11,279 bases of DNA, taken from Pleionea sp052032335. Its GTDB lineage: Bacteria > Pseudomonadota > Gammaproteobacteria > Enterobacterales > Kangiellaceae. Shown piece by piece: positions 1 to 6,014 of the stretch. The stretch lies in the NCBI GenBank assembly GCA_052032335.1, contig JBPEWV010000120.1, forward strand, positions 1 to 11,279. Direction: 5' to 3'. The notes below the pieces were generated by a model. That model saw only the letters and a list, made by a program, of their open reading frames with translations. It was not told the origin of the DNA and searched no databases. Numbering within the stretch: position 1 is the stretch's first letter; each line of letters opens with the position of its first letter. A program made the position numbers and the translations under genes.

Positions 1-299
1 AACTACAAAAATTTCGCCTAATAATAACAGCTTATGATAATCGAAGGACGAGGGATTTACCAAGCTCGAGGCATTTTAATTGGGCAACAATCTTGCCGAT
101 TGAGGTGGCTTTCACAGTTTACTGATTGCGACCCCTTTTGTAGTCTCTACAGGTTTGTTTAAAAGGACTCCTTTATCAGGAGACGCAATAACGATGAATT
201 GATTGCCACGAACCGCGGAAATATATCGGGGCGGGCAATATATCGGGACTGACAATATATCAGGACAATCATTGCAAATCGCTTATTGCTTTTCAGTCG
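1..299. other. Gene-free left flank
   Basis: No convincing gene is visible here. All frames are broken by stops or lack coding character. One frame stops at base 21, so the first 21 bases could be the last codons of an upstream rightward gene, but too little is present to say. The main structure is the tandem repeat at 220-270, listed separately. There is no clear U-tract terminator behind the leftward gene that ends at base 300. Confidence 0.5.
220..270. repeat. Three tandem 17-bp imperfect repeats
   Basis: Three consecutive units begin with AATATATC and are each exactly 17 bp: AATATATCGGGGCGGGC, AATATATCGGGACTGAC and AATATATCAGGACAATC. The first eight bases are identical in all three and the tails drift. 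The period is not a multiple of three and the stretch lies outside any supported gene, so it is not a protein repeat. It could be a cluster of protein-binding sites or a small slippage-generated repeat. The function is unknown. Confidence 0.8.
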
Positions 300-1631
300 C
301 TAGAATGCCCAGACTTCAATTCGTCTGTCCATTGGGTTGCCAGATTTCGACCAGGCCGAGTCTAATGGCAAGAATCCACCATGCACGACCCAGGGGTCGA
401 CTGATCGCTTTGCCAGCTCGGCCTTGATAATATCGATCCACTGCTGGACCTGCTGTCGGCTGTTCGCCGAATAGTCAGGGTCATCCCAGAAACCGGCCAA
501 TACCAATCGGTTGTGCGGATTGGCCGCATCAAATCGAACCAGGCGTTCGATATCGCGCCGAGTTTTGGCTGACAAACCACCATTTTCATCCAATCGAATC
601 ATCACCGATAAACGCCGTCCATAATCGGCGAGATGTTTATATTTCCGATTCACCGTTTCTGATTGCGGTTTAAAATAGTTTCGCGTTGGATAAAACGAAA
701 CTAAATCGGCCTCTCTCGCCAATTTTTGCCCCGGTTCACTAAGCGCAAACTGGACAAACTCGTTGGCCAGTGGGTGCTCAATATCCGTTGGCCAGTATAG
801 ATACAGTTTTCGCGACAAAGGGTAATCTTCAGTACCCACGGTAAACTCATTCGGAACCACACCAGCCAACCCGGTCGCTGCAGAGATAGGTATCACCCGA
901 TTCTGACGCGCATGAGACACGCCAACAAAACCAATCGCGCCCGCCGTTTGCTTTACTCGATAACTCAAAGCCTCTGACGACTCAAACCGCTCCACTTCCT
1001 TGGCTAACGTCTTCTGGAAGCGCTTCAACACCAGTGTTTTAAAAGTATCGTAGGTACCGGAATTATCGTCTCGGGCAAATAGCTTAATCACCTGATCGGC
1101 TCCGCCCAGCGACTGCCAGTTGGTAAACTCGCCGGCGAAAATACCCGCCAGTTGCTCCAACGTTAAGGCTTTGAGCCCAACATCAGCGTGAACAATAATG
1201 GCTAAGGCATCGTAAGCAATTATGTGCTCATCGTTGGCAATAGAAAATGAAGGATATTGCGCTTTCAATGCATCAACTTCTAACGCTTTTATCGGTCGTG
1301 ACGACATGGCAATATGCGCCTTGCCAGCGAGCAAACTTTCAAAGCCGGTGCTGGAACCATGCGCCTCTAGCTCGATTGTAATATGGTCTTCCGACTGGTC
1401 ATCACTTCCCAGAAACATCCGTTCAACAGCCTCCTCACCTTGCATAATTTCAATATTGCCCATCCCTTTTTGACTTAGAAAATGCGTTAGCAATATTGGC
1501 GCGTATTTTTCACCGATGGTGTTTGAACCATGAATTTTTAGAAAAGTAGTCGGCGTTTCCGAGGCCAGTAACGAGCCACCGAGAAAAAGCAAGCTGCACA
1601 ATAAAAATGTGAGATTCAGCCTATCAGACAT
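300..1631 (-). CDS. PstS-like phosphate-binding protein with C-terminal OmpA-like domain
   Basis: This is a 443-residue exported protein. An N-terminal signal peptide (about residues 1-24, hydrophobic core LTFLLCSLLFLGG) leads into a periplasmic binding-protein fold of the PstS type at about 30-315. Typical anion-binding loops are visible: GSNTIGEK (35-42), GSSTGFE (92-98), SRP (111-113) and RDDNSGTYDTF (187-197). Residues about 325-443 look like an OmpA-like domain, which in this family binds peptidoglycan; it ends with the characteristic DRRIEVW and keeps an arginine in NSRQQV near residue 392. The likely role is binding phosphate or a related oxyanion while anchored to the cell wall. The ATG start is supported by AGGAG 8 nt upstream. 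No pstC, pstA or pstB lies next to it, so it may act as a sensor, scavenger or adhesin rather than a transporter part. A Pho box upstream supports a phosphate role. The fold assignment is firm; the ligand is inferred. Confidence 0.88.
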   Translation of the reverse strand: MSDRLNLTFLLCSLLFLGGSLLASETPTTFLKIHGSNTIGEKYAPILLTHFLSQKGMGNIEIMQGEEAVERMFLGSDDQSEDHITIELEAHGSSTGFESLLAGKAHIAMSSRPIKALEVDALKAQYPSFSIANDEHIIAYDALAIIVHADVGLKALTLEQLAGIFAGEFTNWQSLGGADQVIKLFARDDNSGTYDTFKTLVLKRFQKTLAKEVERFESSEALSYRVKQTAGAIGFVGVSHARQNRVIPISAATGLAGVVPNEFTVGTEDYPLSRKLYLYWPTDIEHPLANEFVQFALSEPGQKLAREADLVSFYPTRNYFKPQSETVNRKYKHLADYGRRLSVMIRLDENGGLSAKTRRDIERLVRFDAANPHNRLVLAGFWDDPDYSANSRQQVQQWIDIIKAELAKRSVDPWVVHGGFLPLDSAWSKSGNPMDRRIEVWAF

Positions 1632-1677
1632 TCAATTTGCTCCTGATTAGTGAGTGCAAGTATCGCATTGGGTGCCG

Positions 1678-1683
1678 ACTATA
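1678..1683 (-). promoter_or_regulatory. -10 element (TATAGT) of the PstS-like gene
   Basis: On the minus strand TATAGT lies exactly 10 nt downstream of the Pho box. That spacing, and the surrounding GACTTATAGTCG, match the E. coli phoA promoter as I remember it. A weak -35-like TTAAAA inside the Pho box sits 17 nt away, as expected for a PhoB-activated promoter. Transcription would begin near base 1671 and leave a leader of about 40 nt. Confidence 0.65.
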
Positions 1684-1693
1684 AGTCGCTAAA

Positions 1694-1711
1694 ATGACAC
1701 TTTTAAGACAA
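1694..1711 (-). promoter_or_regulatory. Pho box (PhoB-binding site)
   Basis: The minus strand reads TTGTCTTAAAAGTGTCAT. Against the enterobacterial consensus CTGTCATAWAWCTGTCAY it matches 15 of 18 positions, including both TGTC cores spaced 11 bp apart and the A/T-rich linker. It sits at the correct distance from a good -10 hexamer and points at a gene for a PstS-like protein. I read it as a single PhoB dimer site activating that gene in low phosphate. Confidence 0.75.
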
Positions 1712-1723
1712 TGAAGCAGATTC

Positions 1724-1745
1724 TCCAAATAAAGCATTATTTGGA
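1724..1745. repeat. AT-rich perfect inverted repeat
   Basis: Two 9-bp arms, TCCAAATAA and TTATTTGGA, are exact reverse complements around the 4-base spacer AGCA. Neither strand has a T-tract after the hairpin, so an intrinsic terminator is unlikely. It lies between the divergent PstS-like and purM genes, just upstream of the Pho box on the minus strand. It could be an operator for either gene. Confidence 0.6.
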
Positions 1746-1851
1746 AAAAACTATCCTCAATTGAAATAACCGCAGGTTCAGAATCGAAAAACAATGCGGG
1801 CTAATTCCTGCCCTTCAGTGCATGCAAATTCTCGTATCTCCAGTTAGCGCA

Positions 1852-1860
1852 TGATAAAAT
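1852..1860 (+). promoter_or_regulatory. Extended -10 promoter element of purM
   Basis: TGATAAAAT combines the extended TGn motif with a 5-of-6 match to TATAAT. No good -35 hexamer is visible, which an extended -10 can tolerate. Transcription would start around base 1867, after the ATG at 1859. This argues that the GTG at 1895 is the real purM start. Confidence 0.5.
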
Positions 1861-1894
1861 GCCGCCAATTTTCGACACAACAGTGAGATTTTTC

Positions 1895-2938
1895 GTGGCA
1901 AACCAAAACAAACCTTCTCTCAGTTATAAAGACGCGGGTGTCGACATTGACGCCGGAAACGACCTGGTTGAACGCATTAAAGGCGTCGCTAAACGTACGC
2001 GTCGCCCCGAGGTAATGGCTGGACTGGGCGGCTTTGGCGCCATGTTCGAAATACCAAAAGGCTTTGATGAGCCGGTACTGGTATCTGGAACCGATGGCGT
2101 AGGCACTAAATTGCGACTCGCCATGGATGCCGGAAATCACGACACAATCGGTATTGATTTGGTGGCCATGTGCGTCAACGATTTGATTGTCGGTGGTGCA
2201 GAGCCGTTGTTTTTCCTCGATTATTACGCTACTGGCAAACTGGATGTCGATATCGCTGCCGCCGTGGTTGAAGGCATTGGGGCGGGTTGCGATTTATCCG
2301 CCTGTTCTCTGGTTGGTGGTGAAACGGCAGAAATGCCGGGAATGTACGAAGGTAGCGACTACGATTTAGCCGGTTTCTGTGTCGGAATTGTTGAAAAAAG
2401 CAAAATTATCGATGGCTCCAAAGTTAAAGCTGGCGACCACATTATCGGCCTTGCATCCAGTGGCCCGCATTCGAATGGTTACTCTTTAATTAGAAAAATC
2501 ATCGAAGTTTCCAACGCCGACTTAAACCAGCCTTTCGAAGGGACCACTCTGAGTAATGCCTTGTTAGAACCGACTCGCATTTATGTTAAACCGCTTCTCG
2601 AGGCCTTCAAACAATTTGACGTTCATGCATTAGCGCACATCACTGGCGGCGGCTTCTGGGAAAATATCCCGCGCGTACTGCCACCAAACACACAGGCCAA
2701 TATTGATACCCACAGCTGGTCGCTTCCGCCTGTATTTCAGTGGTTACAAGAAAACGGCAATGTCGAAACTCACGAAATGTACCGAACCTTCAATTGCGGC
2801 GTCGGAATGGTTGTCATTGTCTCGGCGGAACAAAGCAATGCCGTGATTGACTTTTTAAAACAACAAGGTGAAGACGCTTGGTTGTTGGGCAGCATCGAGC
2901 AACAAACTGGCGATCAGCAAGTTGTCATGAGTGCGTAA
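1895..2938 (+). CDS. purM: Phosphoribosylformylglycinamidine cyclo-ligase (AIR synthetase)
   Basis: PurM closes the imidazole ring, turning FGAM and ATP into AIR in cytosolic de novo purine synthesis. The protein aligns along its length with E. coli PurM (345 residues) as I remember it: LSYKDAGVDIDAGN near the start, the glycine-rich SGTDGVGTKL (about 64-73), VGGETAEMPG (about 140-149), SGPHSNGYSL (about 189-198) and GGGFWENIPRVLP from about residue 251. I chose GTG at 1895, giving 347 residues. An in-frame ATG at 1859 would add 12 unmatched residues and lies inside the likely -10 element. A weak GTGAG lies 7 nt before the GTG. It is the first gene of an operon, with purN 14 nt downstream. 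No convincing PurR operator was found upstream. Confidence 0.96.
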   Translation: MANQNKPSLSYKDAGVDIDAGNDLVERIKGVAKRTRRPEVMAGLGGFGAMFEIPKGFDEPVLVSGTDGVGTKLRLAMDAGNHDTIGIDLVAMCVNDLIVGGAEPLFFLDYYATGKLDVDIAAAVVEGIGAGCDLSACSLVGGETAEMPGMYEGSDYDLAGFCVGIVEKSKIIDGSKVKAGDHIIGLASSGPHSNGYSLIRKIIEVSNADLNQPFEGTTLSNALLEPTRIYVKPLLEAFKQFDVHALAHITGGGFWENIPRVLPPNTQANIDTHSWSLPPVFQWLQENGNVETHEMYRTFNCGVGMVVIVSAEQSNAVIDFLKQQGEDAWLLGSIEQQTGDQQVVMSA

Positions 2939-2952
2939 AAGAGAAACATTGA

Positions 2953-3597
2953 ATGACCAAACCTCATTGCCGGCTTGTCGTGCTCATCTCGGGCAGCGGG
3001 ACCAATTTACAAGCGCTCATCGACAAGCAAACGACGGGGCAATTGCCCGTCGAGATTGTCGCAGTCATCAGCAACCGGCCTGATGCCGGAGGTATTGAAA
3101 AAGCTCAGTCCGCCGGAATTCCAACACACGTCATCGATCATACGCAATTCGACGATCGTCATTCATTTGATGTTCAGGTAATCGATGCAATACTTCAGTA
3201 CCAACCAGACTTAATTGTGTTGGCGGGTTACATGCGTATCATGACACCCGATATGGTGAACCGATTTTCTGGCAGAATGCTCAACGTGCATCCCTCTTTA
3301 TTGCCTAAATACCCGGGATTGAATACACACCGCCGGGCATTAGAAAATAAAGATAGCCACCACGGTTCGACGGTGCATTTTGTAACCGAGGTGTTGGATG
3401 GCGGCCCGGTGATTGCCCGGTCGAAACTGACAATTGGTGAAGGTGACAACGAGCAAACCTTGGCCAGTCGGGTTAAACAATTAGAACATAAGCTCTACCC
3501 AACGGTGATTGGTTGGTTTGCCGAAGGCAAGCTGACACTTAAAAACAACCAAACCTATTTCAATGGAGAAAGACTCGAACAACCTATTGAAATTTGA
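2953..3597 (+). CDS. purN: Phosphoribosylglycinamide formyltransferase (GAR transformylase)
   Basis: PurN transfers a formyl group from 10-formyltetrahydrofolate to GAR, giving FGAR, two steps before PurM. The 214-residue protein is the normal size for the family. It shows the nucleotide-binding loop ISGSGTNLQALI (12-23), the folate and catalytic segment NVHPSLLPKYPGL (111-123) and VLDGGPVIA (147-155). The catalytic residues correspond to Asn111, His113 and Asp149, equivalent to N106, H108 and D144 of the E. coli enzyme. The ATG has only a weak AAGAGA ribosome-binding site 8 nt upstream. The 14-nt gap to purM suggests co-transcription and perhaps coupled translation. Confidence 0.96.
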   Translation: MTKPHCRLVVLISGSGTNLQALIDKQTTGQLPVEIVAVISNRPDAGGIEKAQSAGIPTHVIDHTQFDDRHSFDVQVIDAILQYQPDLIVLAGYMRIMTPDMVNRFSGRMLNVHPSLLPKYPGLNTHRRALENKDSHHGSTVHFVTEVLDGGPVIARSKLTIGEGDNEQTLASRVKQLEHKLYPTVIGWFAEGKLTLKNNQTYFNGERLEQPIEI

Positions 3598-3612
3598 ACA
3601 TTGAGAGGCGGA

Positions 3613-4491
3613 ATGGCGCGACTACCGAAACAGAAGCATATAAAACAGAGCTGCATTGGCTTCTTTTTTTCTGTTTTAATGGCGACTCAAATTGCAGTTG
3701 CTCAAACACCCTCTTTGGAGCAAACGTCCTCCTCGAATGCCCCCCCTAATAGCGACAACCGACAAAGCTTAACAGACAAAAACCAACAACCTTCCGGCAA
3801 TAACACAACCCAAATTGCCGCTACCACTTCGAAACACGATGCTTTCAGCGAAGTATTAAAACCCTACCGAGCCAAATACAATATCCTCGATGGTAATGAT
3901 CGAATTGGTTCGGCAACTCGCCGATTGAGTAAAGAAAACGACCAATGGTTACTGCAGCAATACACCAGCATCAGCAAGTGGTTTTATACTTATTCCTTTG
4001 AAGAGTCATCTTTGTTCATCGTCCAGAACAATCAATTGTTTCCGTTGGAATATCAGTCACTGACCAAACGTTCATTTAAAGACAACCGAGTGATCAAAAG
4101 CCAGTTTGACTGGGATAAAAAGCTTGAAACCGGCCGACAGAATAAAAACCGATGGACGCTCGATTTACCCAACTCCGTACTGGATCACCTGAGTTATCAG
4201 ATTGCCTTGAGAAGTAAGGCAACTTTGGAAAAGCGTAAAGAAACTTTTCGAATCAGCTACAAAGGACAACTCGAAAGTTATCAGTTCAATAACGAAGGTC
4301 GAGAAACACTGAACACCGATTACGGTGAACTTGAAACTGTTTTATGGGCGCAAGAGCCCAACTTCAAACATGATAAATTCATGCACATCTGGTTAGCGCC
4401 CTCGCTAAATTACCTACCGGTAAAAATCACTCAGTTTCGAAGTGGCGATGAAGAAGGCACGATACAACTGGATTCTGTAGACTGGCTATAA
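3613..4491 (+). CDS. DUF3108 family exported protein
   Basis: This 292-residue protein has a signal peptide (hydrophobic IGFFFSVLMATQIAVA, likely cleavage after AVA near residue 30). A low-complexity Ser/Asn/Gln/Thr-rich linker follows to about residue 75. The DUF3108 domain runs from about 80 to the end, with YRAKYNILDGNDRIGSATR at its start, WFYTYSFEESSLF in the middle and APSLNYLPVKI near the C terminus. The function is unknown; the domain is probably a beta-rich periplasmic or surface fold. I recall the same gene after purN in Pseudomonas, so the linkage is old, although no purine role follows from the sequence. I chose the ATG at 3613, with AGAGG just upstream, over the in-frame TTG at 3601. 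The stop codon overlaps the tail of the convergent DoxX-like gene by 6 bp, with no terminator between them. Confidence 0.85.
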   Translation: MARLPKQKHIKQSCIGFFFSVLMATQIAVAQTPSLEQTSSSNAPPNSDNRQSLTDKNQQPSGNNTTQIAATTSKHDAFSEVLKPYRAKYNILDGNDRIGSATRRLSKENDQWLLQQYTSISKWFYTYSFEESSLFIVQNNQLFPLEYQSLTKRSFKDNRVIKSQFDWDKKLETGRQNKNRWTLDLPNSVLDHLSYQIALRSKATLEKRKETFRISYKGQLESYQFNNEGRETLNTDYGELETVLWAQEPNFKHDKFMHIWLAPSLNYLPVKITQFRSGDEEGTIQLDSVDWL

Positions 4492-4908
4492 ATCTGGCCA
4501 AGAGTTCTTTTGAGGTTTTGCGAGCTGTTGACGTAATTTCATTGCGACCAGCGTAATAAAACACAAAGCGATTGCAGACATATTTAAAGTCACTGGGTTG
4601 AACGCCTCAACAAGCAGCCATGGACTGAAAATAGCCACGTTAATTAATAGCGCGATTAGCACTCCCACGGCAAGAAAAATAGGCCAGCGCCGATTTCTAA
4701 CAACAACCAGAAAACTCGCTGTTATTACATCTAACAAAGCTCCACAATAAATCACCCACTGTGTTGAGAATGGAAGATCATTAGCCTTCACCATCATGAT
4801 TTCTAAGGGACTGAGCCAAAATATTTTAGGAACCAGACCATGAAATAAAAAAACAAAAGCAAGCGTAAAGCGAGCAATGTATTCGATAATCAAAATATTG
4901 GATTTCAT
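4486..4908 (-). CDS. DoxX-like integral membrane protein
   Basis: This is a 140-residue hydrophobic protein with about four membrane segments (roughly residues 7-26, 47-68, 75-95 and 104-124). An early IARFTLAFVFLFHGLVPKIFW and a GALLDVITASFLV segment resemble the DoxX-like family. The start ATG overlaps the stop of the upstream DCC gene as ATGA. No separate ribosome-binding site is seen, so translation is probably coupled. DCC-type proteins and small DoxX-like proteins often occur together, which suggests a shared envelope redox or stress role, but no substrate can be named. The C terminus is rich in Lys, Gln and Pro and probably cytoplasmic. Confidence 0.75.
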   Translation of the reverse strand: MKSNILIIEYIARFTLAFVFLFHGLVPKIFWLSPLEIMMVKANDLPFSTQWVIYCGALLDVITASFLVVVRNRRWPIFLAVGVLIALLINVAIFSPWLLVEAFNPVTLNMSAIALCFITLVAMKLRQQLAKPQKNSWPDL

Positions 4909-5351
4909 AGAAAACGATCGTTATGTCTGGGATCAGGCAAAAAGCAAGAATCTTTACGACCAAACAGGCGGTAACGATTCCGTGCAATTAAATCGTACCC
5001 CCAGTCTCTGATTGGCTTTGGGAAAAGCCAGGTTATGGCCAGCAATTTAAATGGAAAGGGTAATAATCTGATCACACGTATTAACGCACTGCTCCGTTCG
5101 AAGTGCTTTCCATTCTCAATGTATAGCATGGTGTTAAATTCGGTCGTTGGGTAATTAAAGTAAGCCAGAATGTCTTGTCCAGTTGACGACTGAACAGCAC
5201 ACAGCTTAAAGACTTGTGCTCGATCAAAACGCAAAATAAAACGTACCCAGCCGTTACACAAAGAACAAACACCGTCGAAAAGAATTATTCGTTGATGAGC
5301 AACAATAACTTCAGGTTTCACAATATGACTCGAAATTCGATCGTATGACAA
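4905..5351 (-). CDS. DCC family thiol-disulfide oxidoreductase (DUF393)
   Basis: This 148-residue protein carries the family signature IILFDGVCSLCNGWVRFIL (22-40), with the redox CxxC at Cys29 and Cys32 in a thioredoxin-like fold. Further family features are FKLCAVQSSTGQ (48-59), the LYIENGKHFERSSALIRVI strand-helix and the C-terminal YRLFGRKDSCFLPDP. It is likely a small thiol-disulfide exchanger with an unknown partner. The first possible start is a TTG at 5351, since an in-frame TAA lies four codons further up. A GTG at 5321 would give a 138-residue protein nearer the usual short N terminus, and neither has a strong ribosome-binding site. The gene is first in a two-gene operon with the DoxX-like protein. 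A 19-bp palindrome lies about 54 bp upstream. Confidence 0.85.
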   Translation of the reverse strand: MSYDRISSHIVKPEVIVAHQRIILFDGVCSLCNGWVRFILRFDRAQVFKLCAVQSSTGQDILAYFNYPTTEFNTMLYIENGKHFERSSALIRVIRLLPFPFKLLAITWLFPKPIRDWGYDLIARNRYRLFGRKDSCFLPDPRHNDRFL

Positions 5352-5719
5352 CTCACATCCGGTTTAAACGTCAAAAATTCACTCAACTTAAATACAACGC
5401 ACCTTGAGTTGTGACACAACTCACGGCCCCAGCTTCTAGAACCGAAGGCTTTGCTCTCAGGCTCGAAGCACCAGACATTATAACTCAGCCAATAAGTTAA
5501 TCACGCTCATTTCTGTTAAACCGACAAAAAACCGTGTACATTGTTTTTGGAAAGCAGTGTCAATTTTCGAGCTCGTCAACCCGATTGGCTGACTCAATTG
5601 TTTTCGACAAACCATGAGGGAGTTCACATTCTGTCGATTTAGACGACCTCCTTTATTGAAAAATCATTTAATGTGCCCATGTACATAATGTGACTAGCAA
5701 CAAAAACAGGAGAAATAAA
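5352..5719. other. Gene-free divergent region between the DCC operon and the lipoprotein gene
   Basis: No gene, tRNA or known RNA is recognised in this stretch. It must hold the leftward promoter of the DCC/DoxX operon and the rightward promoter of the lipoprotein gene. The clearest structure is the perfect palindrome at 5405-5423. A TTGAAA at 5656-5661 and a CATAAT at 5684-5689 resemble promoter hexamers for the rightward gene, but their 22-nt spacing is too long for a confident call. An ATGTACAT palindrome lies nearby at 5679-5686. Confidence 0.5.
5405..5423. promoter_or_regulatory. Perfect 19-bp palindrome, candidate operator
   Basis: TGAGTTGTGACACAACTCA has two exact 9-bp arms around one central base. 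No T-tract follows on either strand, so it is not an intrinsic terminator. A further half-site copy, ACAACTCAC, lies at 5348-5356 over the start of the DCC gene. On the minus strand a possible -35 (TTGTGT) falls within the palindrome, 17 nt before a TGTATT. That fits a repressor site over the DCC/DoxX promoter. The binding protein is unknown. Confidence 0.6.
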
Positions 5720-5962
5720 ATGAAAACACTGACTAAAAATCTCTACAACACTTCGCTTAGTGTGGTTGCTTGCCTGGGGCTGGTATTCACTTTATCGGCA
5801 TGCCAGGAAGAAAAACCCGACGATGTTGCGGATGAAGTCAAAGATGTAGCAGAAGAAGTGTCTGACAACGTCAAAGATATGGCCGATGATGCAGCCAACG
5901 AAGTCGAAGATCTTTGTGAAAAAGCCAAAGAAAAAGCTAACGCCGAAGATACTGACTGCTAA
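5720..5962 (+). CDS. Small acidic lipoprotein with 11-residue repeats
   Basis: This is an 80-residue protein of unknown function. A signal peptide ends in the lipobox LSAC, with the lipidated cysteine at residue 28, so the mature product is about 53 residues and membrane-anchored. The mature part is strongly acidic. It contains three tandem 11-residue units, EVKDVAEEVSD (39-49), NVKDMADDAAN (50-60) and EVEDLCEKAKE (61-71), a pattern that favours a long amphipathic helix. Two further cysteines, Cys65 and the C-terminal Cys80, could form a disulfide. The ATG at 5720 follows an excellent AGGAGA 6 nt away. An in-frame GTG at 5690 is rejected because it would add ten charged residues before the signal peptide. 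A strong terminator follows, so it is probably transcribed alone. Confidence 0.85.
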   Translation: MKTLTKNLYNTSLSVVACLGLVFTLSACQEEKPDDVADEVKDVAEEVSDNVKDMADDAANEVEDLCEKAKEKANAEDTDC

Positions 5963-5985
5963 GCTTACACGTTTCAATTAAGACC

Positions 5986-6012
5986 AAACGGAGCTGACCA
6001 GCTCCGTTTTTT
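5986..6012 (+). terminator. Intrinsic terminator of the lipoprotein gene
   Basis: A 10-bp stem (AAACGGAGCT paired with AGCTCCGTTT, loop GACC) runs into six T residues. It starts 24 bp after the lipoprotein stop and ends just before the stop of the convergent peptidase gene. On the minus strand the same stem is followed only by TTT, so termination there may be weaker. Confidence 0.92.
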
Positions 6013-6014
6013 CA

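Noticed and set aside
1..21. Last codons of an upstream gene ending in TAA at base 21
   Set aside because: Six codons are too few to recognise a protein or confirm a reading frame.
203..427. Rightward 74-residue open frame over the tail of the PstS-like gene
   Set aside because: It overlaps the well-supported leftward gene, shows no family features and has no good ribosome-binding site.
1724..1745. Inverted repeat as an intrinsic terminator
   Set aside because: The stem is AT-rich and neither strand has a T-tract after it. It also lies between the starts of divergent genes, not after a gene.
1859..1894. ATG at 1859 as the purM start
   Set aside because: It lies within the probable -10 element and adds 12 residues that do not match PurM. 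GTG at 1895 gives the family length.
1632..1894. PurR operator upstream of purM
   Set aside because: No good match to ACGCAAACGTTTGCGT is seen. The short GCATGCAAATT at about 1820 is too partial.
5743..5977. Open frames antisense to the acidic lipoprotein gene, one encoding a hydrophobic peptide
   Set aside because: They arise because Glu/Asp/Val-rich codons read backwards as Phe, Ser and Leu. They lack ribosome-binding sites, while the sense frame has a lipobox and a strong AGGAGA.
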